A stretch of DNA of 64,000 nt, taken from the NCBI GenBank assembly GCA_016842085.1, contig JAEVEX010000016.1:43651-107650 (forward strand), in the 5' to 3' direction. The DNA is from Candidatus Thermoflexus tengchongensis. GTDB lineage: Bacteria; Chloroflexota; Anaerolineae; Thermoflexales; Thermoflexaceae. The position numbers were made by a program, and so were the translations under genes. Numbering within the stretch: the stretch's first letter is position 1; each line of letters starts with the position of its first letter. Below are positions 16,436-25,185 of the stretch, in pieces. Below the pieces are notes generated by a model, which was not told where the DNA came from, ran no database searches, and worked only from the letters and a program-made list of their open reading frames with translations.

Positions 16436-18901
16436 GTGACCCGAACCCGGCGGTGGCTGAGAAGGATCCTGCTGATCGGTTTGCTGGGAAGCGGGCTGGG
16501 TGTGGGGGCGCTGGCGCTCTGGATCGGGCCGCTCCCCGATCCCGCGGATCTGGGACAGCGGGCCCCTCGCTCCAGCGTCCGCATCCTGGATCGCCATGGC
16601 CAGCTCCTTTATGAGATGGCCCCTCCCCACCAGGGACGCCACGTCTGGCTCCCGCTGCATCGGATCCCCAGGGTCTGCATCGCTGCCACCCTGGCCACTG
16701 AGGATGCCCGTTTCTATGAGCATCCCGGCGTGGATCCAATCGCGATCCTGCGGGCCTTATGGACCAATCTGAAGGGCGAAGAGGCGATATCCGGGGCCAG
16801 CACCATCCCCCAGCAGATCGCCCGATCGCTGCTCCTGAGCCCGGACGAGCGGACCGCGCGCACCCTCCGCCGGAAGGCACGGGAGGCGATCCTGGCGCTG
16901 ATCCTGAGCCAGCGCTATGGGAAAGACGAGCTCCTGGAGATCTATCTCAACACGGTCTTCTATGGGCACTTCGCCTACGGGCTGGAAGCTGCTGCGATGA
17001 CTTATTTCGGCAAGCATGCCGCGGAGCTGGATCCGGCGGAGTGCGCCCTCCTGGCTGGCCTTCCCCAATCGCCGGGCCGCTATGATCCCCTCACGAACCC
17101 GCAGGCTGCTGAAGAACGCCGCCAGCAGGTGCTCCGCCTGATGGTTCGACATGGCCTCCTTTCCCCCGAGGAAGCCGAAACCGCCGCCGCTGAACGATTG
17201 CGCTTCGCCAGCGCGCCGTTTCCCATTCACGCCCCCCATTTCGTGATGGCCGTCCGCGAGGCCCTGGTAGCGCAGTTCGGGGAAGAAGCGATGTTTGAAG
17301 AAGGCCTGGTGGTGACCACCACCCTGGATCTGGCCTGGAATGAGGCCATCACAGAGATCCTGCGTGCCCATCTGGAAGAGATCAACCGCCCCCGACCAGA
17401 CCACCCGGGCGCTGGCGCACGTAACGGCGCCGTGGTGGTGATCCAGCCTTACACCGGAGAGGTCCTGACGTGGGTGGGAAGCCCCGATTACTTCAATGCC
17501 GCCATTCAGGGCGCAGTAGATGGGGTCCGCATCCTCCGCCAGCCCGGCTCCGCGCTCAAGCCCTTCACCTACGCCCTCGCCTTCGATCCCCGCAACGGCC
17601 CGCTCCTGACCCCTGCCTCGCTCCTCTGGGATCTTCCTCAGACCTTTATCACCGCGGAGGGGGAGAGCTATCAGCCCATCAATTACGATCGGCGCTATCA
17701 TGGGCCGGTTTCCGCTCGCGTGGCGCTGGCCTCGTCTCTTAACGTGCCCGCCGTCGCCGTGCTGGAGCAGGTGGGAGTCCCCCGACTCGTGGAACTGCTG
17801 GATCAGCTGGGGGTTCAGCTTCCAGGACCCCCTACCCGGTATGGGCTGGCGCTGACCCTGGGGGGCGGCGAGGTGCGGCTGGTAGATCTCACCGCGGCCT
17901 ACGCCGCCCTGGCGAACGGTGGTCACCGTATTACCCCTCTCCTGATCCGCGAGGTCCGGGATCGCCATGGGCGGCTCCGGTATGCGGCGTCGCCGGGGCT
18001 CGGTCCCCAGATCCTGGATCCGCGGGTGGTTTTCCTCATCACCGATATCCTGAAAGATCCCAACGCGCGGGCCATGGGGTTCGGATCCTGGAGCCCGCTG
18101 AACCTCTCCCGTCCGGCCGCGGTGAAAACCGGGACCAGCAGTGACTGGCGGGACAACTGGACCATCGGCTACACCCCGGATTGGGTGGTCGGGGTATGGA
18201 TCGGGAACGTGGATCAGACGCCCTTGCGGGAGGTTTCCGGGGTAACCGGCGCCGCACCCATCTGGCATACCGTGATGGAGCTCCTCCATCGGGACCAGCC
18301 GGTTCGGGATTTCCCGATCCCGGAGGGTGTGCATCGGGTGAGCGTCTGCGCGCTATCGGGGAAACGGCCTACCCCCGATTGCCCGCAGACCCGGGAGGAA
18401 TGGTTCATTGAGGGAACAGAACCGAAAGAACCCGATGACCTTTATCGACGACTGCGGATTGATCGGCGGACGGGCAGGCTGGCAGGGCCGGAGACGCCGC
18501 CCGGGGAAGTGGAAGAGCGAGTGTTCATCATGTGGCCGCCATCGGCGTGGAAGTGGGCCCAGGAGAACGGCCTCCCGTTGCCTCCTATGGAGGAACATGG
18601 GGCGGCGGATGGATCGGGCATCCTGCGCTGGGTCTCTCCACCGGCGGGGGCTGTCTATCGACGGATCCCATCCCTTCCTTCAGAGGCCCAGCGGGTTTTA
18701 GTGGAGGTCCACTGGATTGGAAGGGGAGTTCCCCGGGTTGTGCGGGTGCAGATCGATGGTCAGCCGTGGATGGAGTGGACAGAGCCGCCGTATCGGGCCT
18801 GGTGGCCCCTCGCGCCCGGATCCCATACCTTCCAGGCCATCGCCCGGCTCGGGGAAGGCCAGACCGTCGAGGCTCCTCCCTTGCATATTGAGGTTCGATG
18901 A
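16436..18901 (+). CDS. pbpC: Penicillin-binding protein 1C (bifunctional transglycosylase/transpeptidase)
   Basis: An 821-aa peptidoglycan polymerase starting at GTG, with SD AGGAG. A membrane anchor (RRILLIGLLGSGLGVGALALW) lies at residues 9-30. The glycosyltransferase domain shows ATEDARFYEHPGVD, GASTIPQQIARSLLL and EIYLNTVFYG. The transpeptidase domain has the active-site SALK (GSALKPFTYAL), SSLNVP and KTGTS. The C-terminal extension with VCALSGKRPTPDCP matches the PBP1C BiPBP domain. It is a little longer than E. coli PBP1C (770 aa). It acts at the outer face of the membrane. No alpha-2-macroglobulin gene, its usual partner, is adjacent. Confidence 0.95.
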   Translation: MTRTRRWLRRILLIGLLGSGLGVGALALWIGPLPDPADLGQRAPRSSVRILDRHGQLLYEMAPPHQGRHVWLPLHRIPRVCIAATLATEDARFYEHPGVDPIAILRALWTNLKGEEAISGASTIPQQIARSLLLSPDERTARTLRRKAREAILALILSQRYGKDELLEIYLNTVFYGHFAYGLEAAAMTYFGKHAAELDPAECALLAGLPQSPGRYDPLTNPQAAEERRQQVLRLMVRHGLLSPEEAETAAAERLRFASAPFPIHAPHFVMAVREALVAQFGEEAMFEEGLVVTTTLDLAWNEAITEILRAHLEEINRPRPDHPGAGARNGAVVVIQPYTGEVLTWVGSPDYFNAAIQGAVDGVRILRQPGSALKPFTYALAFDPRNGPLLTPASLLWDLPQTFITAEGESYQPINYDRRYHGPVSARVALASSLNVPAVAVLEQVGVPRLVELLDQLGVQLPGPPTRYGLALTLGGGEVRLVDLTAAYAALANGGHRITPLLIREVRDRHGRLRYAASPGLGPQILDPRVVFLITDILKDPNARAMGFGSWSPLNLSRPAAVKTGTSSDWRDNWTIGYTPDWVVGVWIGNVDQTPLREVSGVTGAAPIWHTVMELLHRDQPVRDFPIPEGVHRVSVCALSGKRPTPDCPQTREEWFIEGTEPKEPDDLYRRLRIDRRTGRLAGPETPPGEVEERVFIMWPPSAWKWAQENGLPLPPMEEHGAADGSGILRWVSPPAGAVYRRIPSLPSEAQRVLVEVHWIGRGVPRVVRVQIDGQPWMEWTEPPYRAWWPLAPGSHTFQAIARLGEGQTVEAPPLHIEVR

Positions 18902-18967
18902 TCGCCCTGGCGAAGGAGAAGCAGGAAGTCGCAACCCGGACCTCTCCCACCGCGTGCGGCGTATGAA

Positions 18968-20161
18968 TCAGGACGGCCAGTCGATGCCCCCATCCAGGGC
19001 GACCACCATCGGCTGCCCTTCCTCACGGATCGTCTGCAGGAGCTCGCGGGCCCCTTCCGTCAGACGATTGCCGGCGACCGCAGGCCAGGTTTCCCCCAGG
19101 ATCGCCTCCAGGATCCGGGCGCGCCGCACCGCCCGCTCCACATCCCCGCGATCGATCCTCCAGGAAGTCTCCATGGCCAGGTGAAGCGTCCGCCCCTCCC
19201 ACTCGCCACGGAGCACCAGGTCGACGCGCCGGGCCTCCTCGAAGTCCTCCGGCTGGATCTTCCCTTCATCCAGGGCGGCCCATAGCAGGTCAGCTAGCTC
19301 AGAGGAGGTCAGGACCCGGATCTTGCGGAAGTTCGGCCGGCCGAAATAAGAGGGCGCCAGCTCCACATAACGCCGGCGCAGGTCGTGGTCCTTCAGCACC
19401 CCCACATCCTGCTCAATCCGGTCCACCCGCTCCACCAGGATGCGCACGGTCGCGGCCAGCTCCGCGAAGCGGCGGTCCGCCTCCGCCCGGTATTCCAGGA
19501 ACTCCCGGCGATGTTCCAGAAATTCCTGACGGTGCTCCTGGAACTCCTGGCGGAGTTCCAGAAATTCCCGACGGTGCTCCTGGAACTCCCGGCGGAGTTC
19601 CAGGAACTCCTGGCGGTGGGCGGCGAAAGATTCGGCCAGGCGGTTGAGGCTCTCTTCGGTGCGCCGCTGGGCTTCAGCCAGCTCGGCGAAGCGGCGGTCG
19701 GCCTCCGCCCGGTATTCCAGAAACTCCTGGCGCAGGGCGACCAGACTCTCCTCCGCGCGCTGCTGGACCTCGGCCAGTTCCGCGAAGCGACGATCCGTCT
19801 CCCCGCGCTGTTCGAGGAGCTCCTGGCGCAGCGCTGCCAGGCTCTCCTCCGTGCGGCGCTGAGCCTCCGCCAGCTCCGCAAAGCGACGGTCCGCTTCCGC
19901 GCGGGCTTCCGCGACCTCCTTCCGCAATTTCGTCAAAGCCGCCGCATGCCGTCGCTGGTCCTGAGCCAGCTTCCGCACCGTCTCCGCCAGCGCCGCCAGG
20001 GTCTTCTCCATCCGCCCCAGCCGGACGGACAGCCGTCGATGCGCTCGGGGAAGCTGCTCCAGCTCCTCCAGGAGGATCCGCCGGCGCAGCTCCTCCCGCC
20101 AGTTGGGATAACGATCCAGGATCCGCAGGAGATCCTCAAAATCCTTTACGGTGAAAGCCAT
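18968..20161 (-). CDS. Coiled-coil repeat protein with PD-(D/E)XK-like C-terminal domain
   Basis: A 397-aa protein with SD AAAGGAG. Residues 1-45 form a short helical head. Residues 50-280 are a long charged coiled coil built from near-identical units: EADRRFAELAEAQRRTEESL recurs three times, and EFLELRREFQEHR/EFLEHRREFLEYR units recur several more. The unit DNA is also repetitive (about 19450-19900). The last 120 residues (YFGRPNFRKIRVLTSSELADLL, then DLVLRGEWEGRTLHLAMETSW and DRGDVERAVRRARIL) resemble DUF3782-type nuclease-fold proteins common in thermophilic Chloroflexota and cyanobacteria. Function is unknown. Repeat number probably varies between strains. Confidence 0.75.
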   Translation of the reverse strand: MAFTVKDFEDLLRILDRYPNWREELRRRILLEELEQLPRAHRRLSVRLGRMEKTLAALAETVRKLAQDQRRHAAALTKLRKEVAEARAEADRRFAELAEAQRRTEESLAALRQELLEQRGETDRRFAELAEVQQRAEESLVALRQEFLEYRAEADRRFAELAEAQRRTEESLNRLAESFAAHRQEFLELRREFQEHRREFLELRQEFQEHRQEFLEHRREFLEYRAEADRRFAELAATVRILVERVDRIEQDVGVLKDHDLRRRYVELAPSYFGRPNFRKIRVLTSSELADLLWAALDEGKIQPEDFEEARRVDLVLRGEWEGRTLHLAMETSWRIDRGDVERAVRRARILEAILGETWPAVAGNRLTEGARELLQTIREEGQPMVVALDGGIDWPS

Positions 20162-20198
20162 CCGGTCTCCTTTCCCTGGAAGGAAATCCCGAACACCA

Positions 20199-20846
20199 TC
20201 AGACAGGCGGCTCGCCGGCGCGGGACTCGAAGCGCTGCAGGGCCTGCTGCAGGAGATGCTCCCGCAAACTGAGCGTCAGCTCTCCACGGGTCCGCTCCAG
20301 TGTCCCCCGCACCACATCCGTTGCCCGGCGCAGGTTGCCCGTCAGAACGTCCGGGTAATCCATGGTGATGAGCAGCTCATAGATCTCATCCATCGCCTGA
20401 AGCAGGCGCTCCGCTTCTTTAAAGCGATCGGTGCGGATGAGATCCAGGATGCGCCGGCGGAGCTCTGTGGCGGCCTCCGCCAGGCCGTTCAGATAGGCAG
20501 CCTCCGGGACCCTCAATTCCTGCGGACCGGGGAGCGGTTGACCGGTGATGATGGCATAAACAGCAGTGGCCTCCACCCACTCCTTCAGGGCATCCTGCGT
20601 ATATCCGGCGTAAAGCAGGTCCGGGAAAGGGGCCAGATCGGTCTGCAAGATGAAAGCGGCCTGCCGGGCCTCATGGAGCAGGCGCTGGCCCTCGGCGTAT
20701 TCTTCCCGATGAACCGCCCGGATGCACAGCGCGCACAGACGGGTCAACTCCCGACAGCGCGTCAGCGCGGTCTCCCGGGCGGCGTTCTTCGCCTCCAGAG
20801 CGGCGTGGATTTCACGGGCGATCCCTTCCAGTTCTTTCAGGAGCAT
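20199..20846 (-). CDS. Translin family protein
   Basis: A 215-aa helical protein. The C-terminal part, DYPDVLTGNLRRATDVVRGTLERTRGELTLSLRE, carries the DYPD...LRRxxDxxRxxxExTRGEL signature of the translin/TRAX family. The N-terminal segment (LEGIAREIHAALEAKNAARETAL and RELTRLCALCIRAVHR) matches the start of the fold. Eukaryotic translins bind single-stranded RNA/DNA, and archaeal or bacterial homologues are sparsely known. It lies between a coiled-coil protein gene and ssb on the same strand. The acidic TRAX catalytic residues are not evident from the sequence alone. No pathway is assigned. Confidence 0.8.
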   Translation of the reverse strand: MLLKELEGIAREIHAALEAKNAARETALTRCRELTRLCALCIRAVHREEYAEGQRLLHEARQAAFILQTDLAPFPDLLYAGYTQDALKEWVEATAVYAIITGQPLPGPQELRVPEAAYLNGLAEAATELRRRILDLIRTDRFKEAERLLQAMDEIYELLITMDYPDVLTGNLRRATDVVRGTLERTRGELTLSLREHLLQQALQRFESRAGEPPV

Positions 20847-20986
20847 AGAAGCGCTCTCAATAAAAGCGACGCGGTTCTTTCATGAGAGGCCGAGCAGGCT
20901 GGGCAGGGGCCCTTTACTCCTGCCCGGCCCCGTCTCCTTCCCTCGACCCACAGGCCAGAGCCGTTCCCATCCCCAGCCGTCCCGGA

Positions 20987-21418
20987 TTAGAACGGGATCT
21001 CCTCCTCCTCGATAGACCCGGGCTCCTCCAGCACGGTCTCCTCCGCCTCCACTGCCGGCGGAGCCTCCGCAGGCCGCGGCCCGATGAACACAATGCGATC
21101 GGCCCGCACTTCATAGACGGCCCCGGCTGTCCCATCCGAACGGCGGAAGATCCGCGGGTTGCCCGTTTGCGGATCGGGCCGCAGCCGACCCTCCACCAGC
21201 ACGGGACGCCCTTTTTGCAGATACTGATTGGCGATCTCCGCCTGCCGCCCGAAGACGGAGACCCGGAACCAGATGGTCTCCTCCCGCTGCTCGCCGCTGG
21301 CATCCCGATACCGGATATTGCTGGCCATCCGGAACGACGTCACCGGCGTCCCTTCCGGCGTATAGCGCATCTCGGGATCCGTTCCCAGATGACCCGCGAT
21401 AATTAGTTTGTGATACAT
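20987..21418 (-). CDS. ssb: Single-stranded DNA-binding protein
   Basis: A 143-aa SSB with the OB-fold start MYHKLIIAGHLGTDPEMRYTPEGTPVTSFRMAS and QYLQKGRPVLVEGRLRPDP. The C-terminal tail ends EEEIPF, the acidic tip that recruits replication and repair partners. The SD GGAGGGAGGAG is strong. It is the only SSB in the window and is followed on its 5' side (higher coordinates) by dnaN on the same strand, about 200 bp away. Confidence 0.97.
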   Translation of the reverse strand: MYHKLIIAGHLGTDPEMRYTPEGTPVTSFRMASNIRYRDASGEQREETIWFRVSVFGRQAEIANQYLQKGRPVLVEGRLRPDPQTGNPRIFRRSDGTAGAVYEVRADRIVFIGPRPAEAPPAVEAEETVLEEPGSIEEEEIPF

Positions 21419-21491
21419 CGTCTCTCCTCCCTCCTTCAGGTTTTATCGTTTTAATGTGGGTGCTTCCGCCTGACCACTGGCTCCAGGAGGA

Positions 21492-21506
21492 GGCCAGCCG
21501 TGTAAC
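21492..21506 (-). repeat. Dispersed intergenic repeat, copy 2
   Basis: The minus strand reads GTTACACGGCTGGCC, a divergent member of the TTACRCCGYTGGGC family, in the gap between ssb and dnaN. Confidence 0.4.
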
Positions 21507-21624
21507 TCCTGCTGAACAGGAACCTGGGGCTCACCCCCTATACTTCTTCCTGCGGCATCCGTGGGGCAGGGGTGGAACCCCGGGGGTGGGTATCCCCTGA
21601 GATCTCCCTCAGGCTCTCCCGTCA

Positions 21625-22767
21625 CTACAGGAACATCGGCATCACCACATGCACAAAGGATGGATCCCCAACCGGCAGGACCTTAACCGGCGACTGCGGG
21701 GTGGTCATCTCGAACGCCACCCGATCCCCCTCGATGGCCTCCAGCACATCCATCAGGAACCGCACATTGAATGCGATCTCCAGACGGTTCCCCTCCACCA
21801 GCGCATCCATCGCCACGCGGGTCTCCCCCTTTTCCGGCGATCGAGATTGCAGGAGGACCTGACCCAGCTGATCCCTCTCTCCAGGGGTGATCACCAGCCG
21901 GACCGCATTCGAAGTCTCCCGCGCAAACACGCTGAGCGCCTTGCAGGCCTTTAACAGGGCTTCCCGGGAGATCTCGACACGGGTCTCCCAGCGCTTCGGG
22001 ATGATAGCCTGGAAATCCGGAAACTGACCTTCGATCAGCTGGGAAAGCACGACTGCCCGGCTGAGGCGAAAGCCCACCTGATTCCGCCCCCGGAGCGCCA
22101 TCATCGACACCGGCTCGGTCTCGCCTTTCAGCAGGCGGCCCACCTCCTCCAGGGTGCTCGCCGGAACGATCACCGAGAAGGCGCCCTCCGGGGCGCGCAG
22201 GGCCGGCAGGGTCTTCACCGAAAGGCGATAGCCATCCGCAGCCGCCATCGTCAGAACCGTCGCACCCCCCGCTGCTCCCTCCTCCCGACGGATCAGTACA
22301 CCGGTCAGGATAGGGCGGGTCTCATCGGTGGCGGCCGCGAAGGTCACCTGATCGATCGCCTGCCGGAAGTCCTCCGGATCCAGCGCGAAGCCATCCCCCT
22401 CGATGTCGGGCAGAATCGGATATTCCTCCGGGTCCAGCCCCTTCATCGCCGTTTCATAGGACCCACAAACGATCTGGAGGGTCCAGGTTTCCCGATGGAC
22501 CCGGAGATGGACCGGCTCGTCGGGAAGGGCGCCGATGAACTCGGCCAGGGGCTTCGCTGGAACCGTGATGCCACCGGGCTCCGAGACGAGCGCTTCTTCC
22601 CATGTAATGATAGCCAGATTCAGATCCGTCCCCGCCACCTTCAAGCGTCCAGGCTCCGCCTGGAGCCATACATGGGTCAATGTGGGGAGGGTCGCCCGCG
22701 AAGGGATCGCCCGACTGGCCACCGAAAGGGCTCGCTCGAAAGTCGATTGCGCAATGGTCACGTTCAT
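21625..22767 (-). CDS. dnaN: DNA polymerase III subunit beta (sliding clamp)
   Basis: A 380-aa clamp with three-domain layout. The N-terminal region has TIAQSTFERALSVASRAIPSRATLPTLTHV, the middle VTFAAATDETRPILTGVLI, and the C-terminus PVKVLPVGDPSFVHVVMPMFL; the terminal MPM(F/M)L is the normal end of the protein. It tethers the polymerase to DNA during replication. It is not beside dnaA, recF or gyrB here. ssb lies downstream on the same strand, which gives a small replication cluster. A candidate promoter is at 22897-22902. Confidence 0.97.
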   Translation of the reverse strand: MNVTIAQSTFERALSVASRAIPSRATLPTLTHVWLQAEPGRLKVAGTDLNLAIITWEEALVSEPGGITVPAKPLAEFIGALPDEPVHLRVHRETWTLQIVCGSYETAMKGLDPEEYPILPDIEGDGFALDPEDFRQAIDQVTFAAATDETRPILTGVLIRREEGAAGGATVLTMAAADGYRLSVKTLPALRAPEGAFSVIVPASTLEEVGRLLKGETEPVSMMALRGRNQVGFRLSRAVVLSQLIEGQFPDFQAIIPKRWETRVEISREALLKACKALSVFARETSNAVRLVITPGERDQLGQVLLQSRSPEKGETRVAMDALVEGNRLEIAFNVRFLMDVLEAIEGDRVAFEMTTPQSPVKVLPVGDPSFVHVVMPMFL

Positions 22768-22896
22768 CGAGAAGGACCTCCTGTCCGGGATTACACCTTT
22801 ATCGCTTGAAAGCGCTGGGGGCCGGAGCGGTGCCCTGGCCCTGGAAGCCCCCAGGAAAGGTCAGCAGCGCAATTCCCCGTGCAGATCGTTACCCTG

Positions 22897-22902
22897 ATTA
22901 TA
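22897..22902 (-). promoter_or_regulatory. Candidate -10 box of dnaN
   Basis: The minus strand carries a perfect TATAAT about 130 nt upstream of the dnaN start. The -35 is poor (a CTGTTT-like hexamer 16 bp away), so this rests on the -10 box. Confidence 0.4.
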
Positions 22903-22959
22903 ATGGGTTTTAAAACCGAAACAGGTTCCGGTGAGCATTCCGTGCGGTCGCGAAATCCC

Positions 22960-23472
22960 TTAGCGCACCCGCGGGAGACGGAGGCGTTGCGCCAGAAAGG
23001 CGGCCAGCGCCTCGAGCTCCTCAAACCGGAAACACGGGACGCCCAGATCGATGGGAAAGTCGGAGACCACCGCCCAGCGCTCCTCCAATCCTTCCAGGGG
23101 GTTCAGGCCGGTTTCCTGGCGGATGACCTCGACCTTCGGTGCCGCTGCGGTTTTAAATCCCTCCGCCAGCACCAGATCCAGCCCTTCACATTCCCTTAAA
23201 AGCTCCGGCAATGTCAGCGGGCGGTCCAGCCGTCGGGACAGCCAGAGCCAGTGAGGGGTGATCCCCAGAACGAGCTCGGCGCCCGCCTCCCGGTGACGCC
23301 AGGTATCTTTTCCGGGTTGATCCCACTGCATCTCCCCATGGGGATCATGCTTGATCGTGCCCACCCGCAGCCCCCATCCCCGAAAGATCCGCACCAGACC
23401 TTCCAGCACCGTGGTCTTCCCCGATCCGGAGCGCCCGACCATGCAAACCACAGGAGGAAGCGCCGAAGACAT
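22960..23472 (-). CDS. mobB: Molybdopterin-guanine dinucleotide biosynthesis protein B
   Basis: A 170-aa GTPase-like protein. It has a P-loop GRSGSGKTTVLEGLVRIFRGWGLRVGTIKHDPHGEMQWDQPGKDTWRHREAGA, which combines Walker A with the KHDPHG and DTWRHREAGA motifs specific to MobB. LDLVLAEGFKTAAAPKVEVIR is the Walker B-like region. It assists in attaching GMP to molybdopterin for molybdoenzymes. No molybdoenzyme or mobA lies nearby. The next gene upstream (glycerate kinase) is 25 bp away on the same strand, so they may be co-transcribed. Confidence 0.95.
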   Translation of the reverse strand: MSSALPPVVCMVGRSGSGKTTVLEGLVRIFRGWGLRVGTIKHDPHGEMQWDQPGKDTWRHREAGAELVLGITPHWLWLSRRLDRPLTLPELLRECEGLDLVLAEGFKTAAAPKVEVIRQETGLNPLEGLEERWAVVSDFPIDLGVPCFRFEELEALAAFLAQRLRLPRVR

Positions 23473-23497
23473 GGGAGCACCTTCCTCTCTCAGAGCT

Positions 23498-24850
23498 TTA
23501 CGGGAGGCCCACCAGCATCACACCGACGTCATTGACATTGGTCCCCGTGGGACCTGTGCGGATGAGATCGCCGAGGGCATCGAAGAATGCATACGCATCA
23601 TTCGCGTTCAGATGAGCCATCGCATCCAGGCCCAGGAGATAGGCCCGATGGACGCTCTCACCATCGGCAATGGCGCCGGCGGCATCCGTTGGGCCATCGA
23701 TGCCGTCCGTTCCCATGGAGGCCACCACCACCTCGGACCAGCCCTGCAGGGCGATGGCGGCCGACAGCACCAGCTCCTGGTTCCGCCCGCCTCGCCCGTT
23801 CCCCCGCACGGTCACGGTGGTTTCCCCACCCCATACCACACACGCCGGGCGAGGGACCGGCCGGCCAGTCGTCGCGATCTCCTTTGCGATGGCCGCGATC
23901 ACCCGGGCGACCTCCCGGGCTTCCCCTTCTACAAAAGTCGAGAGCAGGAACGGGTGATACCCCAGGCGCGCCGCCTCCTCCAGAGCTGCCTGAGCCGCCA
24001 GGCGATTGCTGGCTACAATCACATGGGAAACCCGATGGAAGATCTCATCGCCCGGCTTGGGGGTTTCGGGGATCCGCTCGTGAAGCCCCGCCTCCAGGCG
24101 CGTGCGAACCGGGAGAGGAACCCGTTCCAGCAGGCCATACCGGTTCAGCACCCGCCAGGCGTCATAAAATGTGGAAGGGTCCGGCGCCATCGGCCCGGAG
24201 GCGATGACCGACAGATCATCCCCGACCACATCGGAAAGCACAAGGGTCAGCACGGTAGCCGGGAAAGCGAAACGGGCCAGCCCACCACCCTTGATCCGAT
24301 CCAGGTGCTTACGAACCGCATTGAGCTCGTGGATCGTCGCGCCCGCGCGCAACAGGAGATCCGTCACCGCCTGGAGATCGCTCAGGCTGATCCCCTCCAC
24401 CGGCCAGGTGGCCAGTGCGGATCCTCCGCCGCTGATGGCGCAGAGGATCAGATCCTCCGGCCCGGCCTGCTCCGCCAGAGCGGCCAGGGCCTGGGCTCCC
24501 CGGACGCTGTTCTCATCGGGAACGGGATGCCCTGCCTCGATCACCACCCAGCGCTCATCCAGAGCGGCCGCCAGATGCCCGTATTTGGTCACCAGCACAC
24601 CCCGATCCAGCCGGCTGCCCAGCAACACCTGGAGTGCATAGGCCATGGGATAGGCCGCTTTGCCCAGCGCCAGCACGAACACATGGCGATACTGATTCAG
24701 ATCGAGGCGCTGTTCCCCCACGATCAGCTGTGTCCCCTCCCGACGGACATGGCGCCGCACAGCCGCGCTGGGATCCACCGCCCCCAGCGCGGCATGGAGA
24801 ATCCGCATCACATCCCCTCGGAGATCCCGGTTCACACCTTCCCCTGGCAT
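23498..24850 (-). CDS. Glycerate 2-kinase (MOFRL family)
   Basis: A 450-aa kinase from the ATG at 24850 (AAGGAG 9 nt upstream; the long ORF to 24991 lacks support). Features are DPSAAVRRHVR, ILCAISGGGSALATWPVEG (phosphate-binding glycine-rich loop), VVGDDLSVIASGPM and the C-terminal MOFRL domain with ACVVWGGETTVTVRGNGRGGRNQELVL and MGTDGIDGPTDAAGA. These match type-2 glycerate kinase (GckA/TtuD), which forms 2-phosphoglycerate from D-glycerate. This links to glycolysis from glycerate, possibly released from glucosylglycerate made by the GpgS-like protein elsewhere in this window. Confidence 0.94.
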   Translation of the reverse strand: MPGEGVNRDLRGDVMRILHAALGAVDPSAAVRRHVRREGTQLIVGEQRLDLNQYRHVFVLALGKAAYPMAYALQVLLGSRLDRGVLVTKYGHLAAALDERWVVIEAGHPVPDENSVRGAQALAALAEQAGPEDLILCAISGGGSALATWPVEGISLSDLQAVTDLLLRAGATIHELNAVRKHLDRIKGGGLARFAFPATVLTLVLSDVVGDDLSVIASGPMAPDPSTFYDAWRVLNRYGLLERVPLPVRTRLEAGLHERIPETPKPGDEIFHRVSHVIVASNRLAAQAALEEAARLGYHPFLLSTFVEGEAREVARVIAAIAKEIATTGRPVPRPACVVWGGETTVTVRGNGRGGRNQELVLSAAIALQGWSEVVVASMGTDGIDGPTDAAGAIADGESVHRAYLLGLDAMAHLNANDAYAFFDALGDLIRTGPTGTNVNDVGVMLVGLP

Positions 24851-24949
24851 GGTAGCCATCTCCTTGAAGGAAATTGCTGGGAATCTATAGTGCCAGGACA
24901 GCGAGGCCCCTCCCTCCTGGATTCCTCTTCCCCAGTGAAAATCGATGGG

Positions 24950-24987
24950 GGGCCCGGGCGGGGTGCCTTCAACAGCCGCCCGGGCCC
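24950..24987. other. GC hairpin upstream of glycerate kinase
   Basis: The inverted repeat GGGCCCGGGCGG (24950-24961) / CCGCCCGGGCCC (24976-24987) has a 12-bp stem and 14-nt loop. It lies 100-137 bp upstream of the glycerate kinase start codon. No U-tract follows on the gene strand. It may be a leader hairpin or regulatory element. Confidence 0.4.
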
Positions 24988-25051
24988 TCACCCAGGGAAA
25001 TCCATCGTGTAGCGCTCACCCCATTATTATTTTCACCTCTTTTAAGCCTGG

Positions 25052-25094
25052 AAAAACGCGTCGGGCGCAGGGAACAGAGTCCCCTGCGCCCGAC
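25052..25094 (-). terminator. Intrinsic terminator downstream of the membrane protein gene
   Basis: The 13-nt arms at 25060-25072 and 25082-25094 are perfect complements around a 9-nt loop. On the minus strand a TTTTT tract (25052-25056) follows. It terminates the gene at 25186-25812. Confidence 0.85.
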
Positions 25095-25185
25095 ATGCGA
25101 TCTCCGCCCCCCGTTTCACAACGCTAGGCCGTGTCCAGTCCATATGGGAGCCGAAAGAGGATGGAATCGCAAGACCATAGGGGCC

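Noticed and set aside
19385..20272. Plus-strand ORF rich in FQ/LL repeats opposite the coiled-coil gene
   Set aside because: It is the complementary-strand shadow of the coiled-coil repeats; only the minus strand has an SD and coherent protein.
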